From JBBQSU01 sp038234815 (GTDB taxonomy: Bacteria > Planctomycetota > Phycisphaerae > Tepidisphaerales > Tepidisphaeraceae), in NCBI GenBank assembly GCA_038234815.1, contig JBBQSU010000014.1, forward strand, positions 1-39,536: DNA of 39,536 nt, in the 5' to 3' direction. Both the position numbers and the translations under genes were made by a program. The notes beneath the pieces were generated by a model that was not told the DNA's origin, ran no database searches, and worked only from the letters and a program-made list of their open reading frames with translations. Positions 7,787-15,877 of this stretch are shown here, piece by piece (the stretch's first letter is position 1; each line of letters opens with the position of its first letter).

Positions 7787-9351
7787 CGCACCGCCGGGCA
7801 GTTTTTTTTCTTCTGCCGCGCCGGACGGGCTGGGCGCACGCGACAATCGTAACGTGCGCGGCCATCGCGTTGCTTTCGGGCCTGATCGGCTGCGACAAGA
7901 AGCAGGCAAAGCCCGCCCAGCCGACCACCGAGGCCGTCGGCTCTTCCACCGCGCACCTTGAGGCGACCATCAAGGCCCGGCCCGTCGTGTTCGCGCCCGT
8001 GCCGCCGGCGCCAAAGCCCGGCGCCCTGGCCAGCGACGCATCCTGTGTCACGGCCGAATGCCATGCCGACTACACCCGCGCGCCCCAGATTCATGGCCCG
8101 ATCGCCGAACGCGCGTGCAAAACCTGCCATGCAGACGACGCCGGCGGACACAAATACCCCTTGAAGCGCAGCGGTGACGCGACCTGCACCTTCTGCCACA
8201 GCGTCAGTGGAACGCAGGCTCATCAGCACAAGGCGCTGGATCAGGGATGCACCGCCTGCCATTCCCCCCATGTCTCCACGGCCAAATTCCTGTTGAAGAA
8301 AGATAACGTCGAGCAACTCTGCCTCGGCTGCCACAATCTCCCGCTCAAGGGCTATGCTCACGAACCATTCATCAAAGGACAATGTACGCTCTGCCACCAG
8401 GCCCATCAGTCCGAAAACGCCAAACTGCTGCGGGGCGGGGAAGGCGCGGCCCATTGCTACACCTGTCACGGTCAGCTCCAGTCGGCGATGAAGGCATCGA
8501 CCTTCGTGCATAAGCCCGCGGCCGAAAACTGCGACACCTGTCACGACGCGCACACCACCGACTTCCCCCACCAACTCCGTAAGCCGGTCGATCAGACCTG
8601 CCTCTCGTGCCATAAGGAAATACAGAAAGTCATCGACCAATCCAGTGTCAAACACGCTGCCATGACGATCGAAAAGCAGTGCGCCAACTGCCACAACCCC
8701 CACGCGTCGGACAACCGCGACCTGATGATTGCGCGGATGGATCAGACGTGTCTGACGTGCCACGACAAGCCGCTGAAAGCCGCGGACGGCCACACCATCA
8801 AGAACATGAAGCCGGTCTTGACGCAATCGGAGTTCCTGCACGGGCCGATCCGGGCCGGAAGTTGTTCCGGTTGCCACGATCCACATGGCGCCAAGCATGA
8901 TTCCCTGCTCGATCGCGCATTCCCCAAGTCCTTTTATGCGCCCTTCGATCTGAAGCAGTATGACCTTTGTTTTGGATGTCACGAATCTAAGATGGTGTTG
9001 ACAAAGCAAACCACCAATCTAACGAATTTCCGTGACGGCCCGACGAACCTGCATTACGCGCACGTGAATAACGATGAGAAAGGTCGGACGTGCAAAACCT
9101 GCCACGCCCTGCACGGGTCTGATCTTCCCAACCACATCGCCACCGAAGTGCCGTTTGAGGGATCAAACTGGACCATGCCGATCGGCTACGAGAAAACTAT
9201 CGACGGCGGGACATGTTCCCCGGGCTGTCACAAGCCACGCAGTTACAACCGCAGAAGCCCGGCGACCCGGCCGGTGATATTCAGTCCCGGCGCCAAGGCC
9301 CTGCCTGTTACCAAGCTGACAACACAACCGACTACGCGAGGTACGCCATGA
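7783..9351 (+). CDS. Multihaem cytochrome c lipoprotein, 15 haem-site type
   Basis: A 522-aa protein starting at a GTG that overlaps the previous stop (GTGA), which implies translational coupling. A lipobox-like LIGC places the lipidated cysteine near residue 37. A proline-rich linker leads to the haem domain with thirteen CXXCH sites, many in doubled-CXXCH arrangement (CKTCH, CTFCH, CTACH, CLGCH, CTLCH, CYTCH, CDTCH, CLSCH, CANCH, CLTCH, CSGCH, CFGCH, CKTCH). The first site is CX4CH (CVTAECH) and the last is CX3CH (CSPGCH). It is a paralogue of the next gene and is likely tethered to a membrane as an electron carrier. A run of eight T lies in the signal-peptide codons (7802-7809). Confidence 0.87.
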   Translation: MTHRRAVFFLLPRRTGWAHATIVTCAAIALLSGLIGCDKKQAKPAQPTTEAVGSSTAHLEATIKARPVVFAPVPPAPKPGALASDASCVTAECHADYTRAPQIHGPIAERACKTCHADDAGGHKYPLKRSGDATCTFCHSVSGTQAHQHKALDQGCTACHSPHVSTAKFLLKKDNVEQLCLGCHNLPLKGYAHEPFIKGQCTLCHQAHQSENAKLLRGGEGAAHCYTCHGQLQSAMKASTFVHKPAAENCDTCHDAHTTDFPHQLRKPVDQTCLSCHKEIQKVIDQSSVKHAAMTIEKQCANCHNPHASDNRDLMIARMDQTCLTCHDKPLKAADGHTIKNMKPVLTQSEFLHGPIRAGSCSGCHDPHGAKHDSLLDRAFPKSFYAPFDLKQYDLCFGCHESKMVLTKQTTNLTNFRDGPTNLHYAHVNNDEKGRTCKTCHALHGSDLPNHIATEVPFEGSNWTMPIGYEKTIDGGTCSPGCHKPRSYNRRSPATRPVIFSPGAKALPVTKLTTQPTTRGTP

Positions 9352-10742
9352 AATGGTTTTTTTTGATTCTGTTGTCCCTTGCGATGGCCGATTGGGCGCA
9401 GGCGCAAACTACTCGCCCGACCGTCGCGGTCGATCAAAAGAGTTGCGTGACCGCCGAGTGCCATCCCAAGGTCAAGCAGTACAAGGTGATCCACGGGCCA
9501 GTTAACGTCAATGCCTGCGAGGCCTGTCACAAGCTGACCGATGCCAAAGAACACAAGTTCGAGCAGCAGCGGGACAAGACGCAAACCTGCACCTTCTGCC
9601 ACAAGATCGACACCACCAACATGCCGGTGGTGCATAAGCCCGTCACCCAGGGCGAATGCCTGCAATGCCACAATCCACACGGCGGGGTGAACAAGAATTT
9701 CACCCGCGGAACGACCGAAAAGGACCTCTGCAACCGCTGCCACGAAGACGTGATGGCCGGCAAAACGGCCGTTCACGGCCCGGTTGCGGCCGGGTCGTGT
9801 TCTTCCTGCCACCAGTCGCACGCTTCACAGAACAAGAAACTTCTGGTAGCCGAGGGACGGGCGCTCTGCTTCAATTGCCACCTGGAGATGAAAAACCAGA
9901 TGAAGACCGCCAAGGTGGTTCATAAGGCCGCGGAGCAGGACTGCATCACCTGTCACGACGCGCACGCGTCCAATTTTCCCAAACAGATCAAGCAAGCCCC
10001 GCTCGACCTATGCACCAGTTGCCACGAACACGACCCGATTAAGAAAAGCGCCACCGAATCCAAGCATCAGCACTCGGTGGTCATCAAGGGCATCGCCTGT
10101 CTGAATTGCCATACCGCCCATGGCGGCGACCTGCCCAAGCTGATGAAGAACGAGCCGATCAAGGTCTGCATGAAATGCCACAACGATCCGATCAAGGTGA
10201 ACAAGGAACTGACCATCCCGGCGGTGTCGGAAGTGCTGGATCCGGCGACATTCAAGCACGGGCCGATTCGTGACGGCAACTGTGGCGGGTGCCACAACGT
10301 CCACGGGTCGGACATCGACAACCTGCTGGCCAAGAGCTATCCCGAAACGTTCTATCAGGGCTTTGCAATGGATAAGTATGAACTGTGTTTCAGTTGCCAC
10401 GACAAGGAACTGGTGCTTCAGAAGTCCGCCGAGGGATTGACCGGCTTCCGCAATGGCAAGGAGAACCTGCACTTCCTGCACGTCAACAAGAGCGACAAGG
10501 GCCGCAACTGCCGGGCTTGTCATAGCACCCACGCCAGCGAAAAACCTCTGCACGTTCGGGAGAGCGTGCCCTACGGCAACTGGCTGATGCCGATTAACTT
10601 TGCAAGGACCGACACCGGCGGAAGTTGCTCGCCCGGCTGCCACAAGCCCTATGAATATGACCGGGTAAAGCCGGCCCATTATGACGTGCCGCCGACAACG
10701 CGGCCCTCGGCCACGGCCGAAACGAAAGGAAAATCCCCATGA
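9348..10742 (+). CDS. Periplasmic multihaem cytochrome c, 15 haem-site type, paralogue of the upstream gene
   Basis: A 464-aa protein. I chose the ATG at 9348 because it overlaps the previous stop (ATGA) and opens a good signal peptide with cleavage near AQAQ at residue 20; an open frame reaching farther upstream has no such signal. It has thirteen CXXCH sites flanked by an initial CX4CH (CVTAECH) and a terminal CX3CH (CSPGCH), the same order as the upstream lipoprotein. Shared blocks include HGPIR, LCF.CH, NLH..HVN and GG.CSPGCHKP. The pair arose by tandem duplication; this copy lost or never had the lipobox, so it is probably soluble in the periplasm. It likely relays electrons from the membrane-bound cytochromes. 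Confidence 0.88.
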   Translation: MKWFFLILLSLAMADWAQAQTTRPTVAVDQKSCVTAECHPKVKQYKVIHGPVNVNACEACHKLTDAKEHKFEQQRDKTQTCTFCHKIDTTNMPVVHKPVTQGECLQCHNPHGGVNKNFTRGTTEKDLCNRCHEDVMAGKTAVHGPVAAGSCSSCHQSHASQNKKLLVAEGRALCFNCHLEMKNQMKTAKVVHKAAEQDCITCHDAHASNFPKQIKQAPLDLCTSCHEHDPIKKSATESKHQHSVVIKGIACLNCHTAHGGDLPKLMKNEPIKVCMKCHNDPIKVNKELTIPAVSEVLDPATFKHGPIRDGNCGGCHNVHGSDIDNLLAKSYPETFYQGFAMDKYELCFSCHDKELVLQKSAEGLTGFRNGKENLHFLHVNKSDKGRNCRACHSTHASEKPLHVRESVPYGNWLMPINFARTDTGGSCSPGCHKPYEYDRVKPAHYDVPPTTRPSATAETKGKSP

Positions 10743-11704
10743 AATGTGCCTTGAAAATAGCCTCTGGAATCCTGCTTGCCGGTTCGATGGTGCTCGGGGC
10801 TGAAAAGGCCCCGCCGATCAACTGGACGGCAAAAGATATCGGCCAAACGGAGGTGCACGTGCCGGCAAAGCAGCCCAGCCTCATCGCCTTCCTGCGCGCC
10901 GATCAAGACCAAAGCCGAAACGCGCTGCAAGCCATCAAGGCTGCGTTGAAGGAGCCTGTGGGCGTGCAAGTCGTTCTGATTTTAAGTGGACCCTTGGCCG
11001 AAACCCACGCTAAGGCCATCGACGCCCCGGCCGGTGCTGCCGTCGTGGCGGATACGGATTTTACCGCTTCGGGCAAAATGGGTATTCACGTCTGGCCAAC
11101 CACGCTGCTTGTCGACGCCAATGGCGAGCAGCTCGCGCACCTCGCCGGGTTCTCACGCAGCTTTTCAACCGAACTCGATGCGCATCTTGCGTTTGCCACA
11201 GGTCAAATTGACGCAGCCACACTGGCCCAGCGGCTGGCGGCTCGAAGTGTCATCGCCGACGGCCCAAAAGAGCGCAGCGCACGGCATGCCCAGGTGGCCG
11301 AGCAACTGCTCCTAAAGGGCCAGACCGCTGCGGCGCGGACGGAAGTGGACGAAGCGGTCAAGCTCCAGCCCGATGAGCCGGTTGCCAAGCTGGCGCTGGC
11401 CCGTGTGCAAATGGCCGAAGGCAAGCCCGCCGATGCGCTGTTGACGCTGGATACGATTCCTGCCGCTGCGATCCCCGCCTGGCGAAGCGCGGTCGTGCGC
11501 CTGGGCGCGCTCCTGGCGCTGGAACGATGGAACGACGCCAAAGCGTTGGTCGATGACGTGACAAAGCTTAATCCCGAGCCGGCCGAGGCCTTTTATCTGG
11601 TCGGTCGGCTTTGGCATCACGAGCAAGACTGGCAGAAGGCCGCCAACGCCTTCAAATCGGCTTACGAATCGGCCATGAACGGACCGACGGCCAAAAATCC
11701 GTGA
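10739..11704 (+). CDS. Thioredoxin-fold protein without CXXC, fused to TPR-like repeats
   Basis: A 321-aa exported protein with a signal peptide (about residues 1-21). Residues 45-155 look like a thioredoxin fold: a beta strand SLIAFLRADQDQS where FxxxWCxxC would be expected, then the cis-proline loop HVWPTTLLVD (P120). The active-site cysteines are absent, so disulfide chemistry is unlikely. Residues about 180-315 are helix-turn repeats of TPR type. The ATG overlaps the stop of the cytochrome gene (ATGA), so it is co-translated with it. It may be a chaperone or scaffold for cytochrome assembly; that is inference. Confidence 0.78.
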   Translation: MKCALKIASGILLAGSMVLGAEKAPPINWTAKDIGQTEVHVPAKQPSLIAFLRADQDQSRNALQAIKAALKEPVGVQVVLILSGPLAETHAKAIDAPAGAAVVADTDFTASGKMGIHVWPTTLLVDANGEQLAHLAGFSRSFSTELDAHLAFATGQIDAATLAQRLAARSVIADGPKERSARHAQVAEQLLLKGQTAAARTEVDEAVKLQPDEPVAKLALARVQMAEGKPADALLTLDTIPAAAIPAWRSAVVRLGALLALERWNDAKALVDDVTKLNPEPAEAFYLVGRLWHHEQDWQKAANAFKSAYESAMNGPTAKNP

Positions 11705-11741
11705 ACGATCTACCGGCCGATTTGCAGTAGAATCACCCGTT

Positions 11742-12068
11742 ATGCGCCGATTGCGGTTTTCCATCCCCGCGGTCTTGAGCTTGCTCATGCTGGCGGCGCA
11801 TTTTCTTCGCGCCGGGCGGCCGATCGGAGCGGCAGTGTGCCTGGCCTTGCCCCTGTTCCTGCTGTTGCGTCGGCATTGGGCGAAGCTGGTGGTGCAAATG
11901 GCGCTTCTGGCCGGATCGGGCTTGTGGCTCTGGACCATGCTGGAAATCGCCGAAAGCCGCGCGCAATCCGGCCAGCCCGCCGGACGCATGATCGCCATTC
12001 TCACCGGCGTCGCAGCGTTTACGCTCATGGCCGGGGTGATTTTGCACTGGTCGGACCGAAACGACTAA
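11742..12068 (+). CDS. Small integral membrane protein
   Basis: A 108-aa protein with about three to four hydrophobic segments (near 7-22, 28-43, 48-65 and 82-101) separated by short basic loops (RAGRP, RRHW). No catalytic motif and no haem site. It lies 37 bases after the cytochrome operon in the same orientation and could be its last member. The Shine-Dalgarno is weak. Family unknown. Confidence 0.6.
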   Translation: MRRLRFSIPAVLSLLMLAAHFLRAGRPIGAAVCLALPLFLLLRRHWAKLVVQMALLAGSGLWLWTMLEIAESRAQSGQPAGRMIAILTGVAAFTLMAGVILHWSDRND

Positions 12069-12199
12069 ACTCATTTTTTCAACATTTCAGTGATGAAACC
12101 GCCGGGCGATTCCATTAGAATCAGTCTCGTCCGGCGAAGGGTGTGTCACGTCTTTCCCCCGTCGTCGCCGGCGAAGTTGTGCTGAAAGCGGAGCGAGGT

Positions 12200-12682
12200 A
12201 TGCAGGCCAAGCAAATGCCACCGCTGCCTTACATCGGTCACCCCGAGTCGTACTACGCGCGCCACGTCCACAAGGCCGACAAGGCCGGCGACATCCACAC
12301 ACACGAAGCCTACAAGGTCGCGCAATACATCACCTTAGGCATGGACCCGCATTTGCGATGGCAGGAAAAGCTGCGCTACTTCACTCATGCGATCAAGCGA
12401 CATTGCGTGCCTACCGCGCTGCCCAATGACGACATTTGGTTGTTCTATCGGTCGCTGGCCGACATGGCCCGCACCTACGCCGGGCAGGAAGCCCTGCGCA
12501 TCGCCAGCAAGGAAGATGACCTCTACGCCCACCGCCTGTCCGCCGGCACCCCCATCGAAGCCATCCAGGAAGACGCCGAAGCCTTCTTCCACAATCTTCT
12601 CGGCAACACCATCGACTGTCCCGATCATTTTCACGACGACGACTGGGCACAGCTGAAGCTGATTAGGGATCAGTGGATTTAA
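12200..12682 (+). CDS. Conserved-looking histidine-rich hypothetical protein
   Basis: A 160-aa soluble protein of unknown function. I prefer the ATG at 12200, preceded by GAGCGAGG; a GTG at 12143 in frame would add 19 residues. It is rich in His and aromatic residues early on (YYARHVHKAD, HTHEAYKVA, YFTHAIKRHC) and near the end (DCPDHFHDDDW), which could bind metal, but no known motif is met. The middle is helical. It ends 19 bases from the convergent ABC ATPase gene. No signal peptide or membrane segment. Confidence 0.65.
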   Translation: MQAKQMPPLPYIGHPESYYARHVHKADKAGDIHTHEAYKVAQYITLGMDPHLRWQEKLRYFTHAIKRHCVPTALPNDDIWLFYRSLADMARTYAGQEALRIASKEDDLYAHRLSAGTPIEAIQEDAEAFFHNLLGNTIDCPDHFHDDDWAQLKLIRDQWI

Positions 12683-12701
12683 GCTGGCCCTACCGAACCG
12701 C

Positions 12702-13496
12702 TCAGTGCAGGCTTTCGCCGTGCGCGCCTTCGATCGTGCCCTCTTCAATCTTCAAATCCTCGCGCCGCTGAATCTTGTCTACTTTTCCGTCGCGGATCCA
12801 AAGGATGCGGTCGGAGACGGCCAGCATCTTGTGGTCGTGGGTGGCGCTGATGATCGTCACGCCTTTTTCCTTGTTCAGCCCGCGGAGCAGTTCGATGATG
12901 AGCTTGCCGGTGTTGAGATCGAGGTTTCCAGTCGGCTCGTCGGCCAGGATGATCGTCGGATCGTTAGCAAACGCGCGGGCGATGGCCACGCGCTGCTGCT
13001 GCCCGCCGGACATTTCCATTGGCTTGTTCTTGATCCGATGTCCCAGTTCCACGCGCTTGAGGATATCAAATGCCTTGTCCTGCGCGTCAGCGGTATTCAG
13101 CCCGGCAAAGATCATCGGCAGCATCACGTTTTCAAGGGCCGTCATCACCGGGATAAGATTAAACGTCTGAAAGATGTAGCCGATCTTTCTGCAACGCATC
13201 CAGGCCAGTTCATAGGCATCAAGCTGCGCGATGTCCACCTCGTCGATGTACACCTTGCCCTCCGATGGCTTGTCCAGCCCGCCCACCATATTGAATAGCG
13301 TGCTTTTTCCTGAACCGCTTGGCCCCATGATGGAGATGTATTCCCCGCGGTTGATCGACACACTGACGCCTTTAAGCGCCTCGACGGTTTCGCCACCCAT
13401 CTTGTCAGTGCGGTTCACGTCGATGGTGCGCACGGTGTATTCCGAAAGAGCCGTAGGCCCGCCGGTGGGAAGAACCGGTTGAACTGTTTCTGTCAT
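12702..13496 (-). CDS. ABC transporter ATP-binding protein, MacB/LolD type
   Basis: A 264-aa ATPase. Walker A GPSGSGKST at 58-66, Q-loop Q110, signature MSGGQQQR at 162-169, Walker B IILADEPTG at 182-190, H-loop histidine H220. The sequence class (VEALKGVS start, GGLDKPSEG, LADEPTGNLD) is that of MacB/LolD/FtsE ATPases, which power FtsX-type permeases in mechanotransmission rather than classical substrate translocation. It lies 14 bases after the permease gene and is last in the operon. It could also drive the giant FtsX-fusion protein encoded at the operon head, which has no ATPase of its own. Confidence 0.93.
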   Translation of the reverse strand: MTETVQPVLPTGGPTALSEYTVRTIDVNRTDKMGGETVEALKGVSVSINRGEYISIMGPSGSGKSTLFNMVGGLDKPSEGKVYIDEVDIAQLDAYELAWMRCRKIGYIFQTFNLIPVMTALENVMLPMIFAGLNTADAQDKAFDILKRVELGHRIKNKPMEMSGGQQQRVAIARAFANDPTIILADEPTGNLDLNTGKLIIELLRGLNKEKGVTIISATHDHKMLAVSDRILWIRDGKVDKIQRREDLKIEEGTIEGAHGESLH

Positions 13497-13510
13497 TAGT
13501 CACTCCGAAA

Positions 13511-14512
13511 TCAGGCTTCGACGCGCATGGCGGCGATGGGTTCCATTCGGGCGGCCTGCCAGGCCGGATAGAGCGCACCGGCAACTGTGAGGGCCACGCC
13601 GACGAAGAAGCAGAACACTACATTGCCACCAAGCTGGGACCAGGGCACGTTGCGCCAGGCAAAGGATCCATAGGTGCTGGTGAGGGCCAGCGCGCTCATG
13701 CCCAGCCCCACCACCAGCCCGAGGACTGTACCGACGATGCCCTGGAACAGGCTTTCTATCAAAAACAACCGGATGATAAAACTGTCGAGCGCGCCCAGGC
13801 ACTTCATCGTCCCGATCTCGCGGAAACGCTCGGTCACGCTCATCACCATGGCGTTGAGAATCCCGACGAAGGCCACGAGCAAAGCCAGACCCAGCAGCCA
13901 GCGGGTTTGGATACGATTGGATTCAATCTCCTCCGGCGTTGTCGGCACGCCATTCTTTTTCATGTCCGCTGCCAGCCGCTGCGGGGCCGTCAGGCGGTCG
14001 CGGGCCTCAGGCAGTTGCCGGGCGTTGCTCAGCCAGGCTTTGAATTTTTCGACCGCTTCGGGCTTGGTCGCAAATGCCGCCAGCAGTTCGTCGGGAGTTC
14101 CGGGAAGTTCACCAAGTTCCTTCTGAATCTCTGGAAGCGATGATCCGAAGGCCTTTCCGGCATCAAAAGGCACGGGATTCCCCTTCAGCTTCACCCCACG
14201 AGACAGGTTCCGCAGGTCCACCTCAAGCGGTTTACCCTCGGAGGTCAACCGCATCACGTCCCAGCGCAGGCGATCGAAGGCGACCGACTCCGGCACCTCG
14301 TTGATCCAGGTGCGCATACCGACCATCATCGATTCGGTGGTTTGGATCGATATCAAAAACGCCAGCGCCAGCACGATCCCGCTGGTGACCAGCAGACTGC
14401 GGCTTAGGCGCATGCGGATATTCTTCCACGCGATTTCAACGGCCTTGGTCAGTGGCAGCTTGACCTGCCGCTGGACGGGCTGCGGAGATTGGTTCATCGC
14501 CGGCGTCGTCAC
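13511..14512 (-). CDS. MacB/FtsX-type ABC permease
   Basis: A 333-aa protein with the standard four-helix arrangement: one helix after the short N-terminus (SLLVTSGIVLALAFLI, about 40-56), a periplasmic domain of about 145 residues, and three C-terminal helices (about 205-228, 248-275 and 297-318). The FtsX signature ERFREIGTMKCLGA follows the second helix. The periplasmic domain is smaller than in MacB. Its ATG overlaps the stop of the upstream PqqD-like gene by four bases (ATGA). It pairs with the adjacent ATPase to form a MacB/LolCDE-like complex; the substrate is unknown. An in-frame ATG five codons later is an alternative start. Confidence 0.9.
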   Translation of the reverse strand: MTTPAMNQSPQPVQRQVKLPLTKAVEIAWKNIRMRLSRSLLVTSGIVLALAFLISIQTTESMMVGMRTWINEVPESVAFDRLRWDVMRLTSEGKPLEVDLRNLSRGVKLKGNPVPFDAGKAFGSSLPEIQKELGELPGTPDELLAAFATKPEAVEKFKAWLSNARQLPEARDRLTAPQRLAADMKKNGVPTTPEEIESNRIQTRWLLGLALLVAFVGILNAMVMSVTERFREIGTMKCLGALDSFIIRLFLIESLFQGIVGTVLGLVVGLGMSALALTSTYGSFAWRNVPWSQLGGNVVFCFFVGVALTVAGALYPAWQAARMEPIAAMRVEA

Positions 14513-14895
14513 GAATCGGTCTTCCTTTCCTTCCCCGCGAATCCGACCAGGCCTTTCCTGCCCAGCATCTGCAGAAAACTGAGCGTTGCCGGTTTGGCCT
14601 CGGCCGGGCTTATCCGGCAGAAGCGCGCCAGCTTGCGAATGATCTGCTGCACGCTGGTTTTGCCGTCACACTGTTCCCAGACCATTTTGCCGATGGCGTC
14701 CAATTCAAAGCGTTTGGTCGCGCCGTCGGGCAATCGGAAAAGCCACCCGGTCCAACGGGTTTGTTTCAGGGGCACTTTCAATACCCCGCCGCCGCCATCG
14801 CGCGGCTCGATCTCGATTTCTATCAGCCGAATCGGCCTGGCACTGAGCGCCTCCAGCACCGACAAACTTGGCTTCTTCTTCCCGATCAAACTCAC
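14509..14895 (-). CDS. PqqD-like peptide-binding protein
   Basis: A 128-aa protein. The C-terminal 80 residues match the PqqD/RRE winged-helix pattern: RFELDAIGKMVWEQCDGKTS followed by an amphipathic helix (VQQIIRKLARF) and a hydrophobic final helix (LSFLQMLGRKGLV). PqqD-type domains bind leader peptides of ribosomal natural products and present them to radical SAM enzymes. Here no precursor peptide or PqqE-like maturase is adjacent, and the gene overlaps an ABC permease, so a role in transporter regulation or substrate recognition is possible. The N-terminal 45 residues are specific to this protein. Confidence 0.75.
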   Translation of the reverse strand: MSLIGKKKPSLSVLEALSARPIRLIEIEIEPRDGGGGVLKVPLKQTRWTGWLFRLPDGATKRFELDAIGKMVWEQCDGKTSVQQIIRKLARFCRISPAEAKPATLSFLQMLGRKGLVGFAGKERKTDS

Positions 14896-14900
14896 TCCTT

Positions 14901-15842
14901 CTAGAGCAGTGCCGGTGCCAGATCGGACACGCTTTCGGCAAATTGTTTCATCTGCTGTCCGGCCCCCACCGAACTGGCCACCTGGCGAACGACCGCCTCA
15001 TCGGTCCCCTGCACAATCACAATCCGGTCTTCATCGACATCAACGCCTGCCAGCGTCAAGCGCTGTTTTGGCACACTGGCCAGCATGAAGAACCGGGTCC
15101 GGCGGGCAGACCGGCTCATGCGCGCATCAATTGTTCGTCCACCGATCTCCATTGTCGTATCCGTGATCGGACCTTCAGGTCGAAAGTACTTCCGATCCGC
15201 CTTCTGCTGATCGAGCAACCAGGCATCCATGGGCATGCGCGCCAGCGCAAGGGTTGCCATCGCCACCTGCCGGATCGAAAGCTTGTGTCCCGGCCGGGAA
15301 AAGGCCAGGCTCAGGTCCCCGGCGTGCAGGCGGTGGGTTTCCAGCTTCCACCCGGGTGGCAACAGACAACGAAGGTGGAAGACCGACCATGGCATCGACC
15401 GACTGGCGTTCAGGTCCACCAGCGTCGGCAGAATCGTGTCGGCCAACATGCGGTCTCTGCGGTGCGCGTGATAGGTCACCTCGATCACGCGGTTCGACAC
15501 CAGGCTTTGGCCCAGCCACACGTCGCGGCCGGGTGGGTCGGCTTCGATGTAAATGGTTGATCCGGGCCACTCACCGGTTGCCATCACCAGCGGTTGGGCC
15601 TCGTCGGCGGCCAGACGACCCACCTCGGCCTGCAGACTCTGCATGGCCCACGTCGCGGCATCGAAATTTTTCCGCCCGGCCAATTTCCAACGCAAACCCA
15701 TGCGCGGACGAAGCAAGTCGGCGAAGAGCGCATGGCCTTCCTGGTAATCCCCTTCCAGCTTCACCGGACTCCACTTTGGTGGAAGGCGCATCTGCCATCC
15801 CTGCCAGGAGAGCGTTTCGTATTTCGGGTGATCCAGATTCAT
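14901..15842 (-). CDS. Hypothetical protein of the ABC/PqqD operon
   Basis: A 313-aa protein with no recognised domain. I chose the ATG at 15842 (MNLDHPKYETLSWQGW), preceded by CGAGG; a TTG eleven codons earlier is also in frame. It looks like two similar halves, each opening with an amphipathic beta segment ending in PP.W (MRLPPKWSPVKLEG near residue 18, LRCLLPPGWKLETH near residue 160), which hints at an internal duplication. No signal peptide or membrane helix. It lies five bases before the PqqD-like gene, so the two are probably co-translated partners. Confidence 0.72.
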   Translation of the reverse strand: MNLDHPKYETLSWQGWQMRLPPKWSPVKLEGDYQEGHALFADLLRPRMGLRWKLAGRKNFDAATWAMQSLQAEVGRLAADEAQPLVMATGEWPGSTIYIEADPPGRDVWLGQSLVSNRVIEVTYHAHRRDRMLADTILPTLVDLNASRSMPWSVFHLRCLLPPGWKLETHRLHAGDLSLAFSRPGHKLSIRQVAMATLALARMPMDAWLLDQQKADRKYFRPEGPITDTTMEIGGRTIDARMSRSARRTRFFMLASVPKQRLTLAGVDVDEDRIVIVQGTDEAVVRQVASSVGAGQQMKQFAESVSDLAPALL

Positions 15843-15877
15843 TGACGCAACCTCGGCTAACCAAGAGACTCGCAAGG

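Noticed and set aside
7741..9009. Minus-strand open frame of 422 residues opposite the haem lipoprotein
   Set aside because: Shadow of the CXXCH-rich gene; GC-rich third positions keep the antisense frame open.
9213..9347. Upstream extension of the second 15-haem cytochrome
   Set aside because: The extra residues overlap the previous gene, and the ATG at 9348 overlaps the stop (ATGA) and begins a good signal peptide.
14509..14895. PQQ biosynthesis cluster
   Set aside because: Only the PqqD-like domain is present; no PqqA, B, C or E is visible around it.
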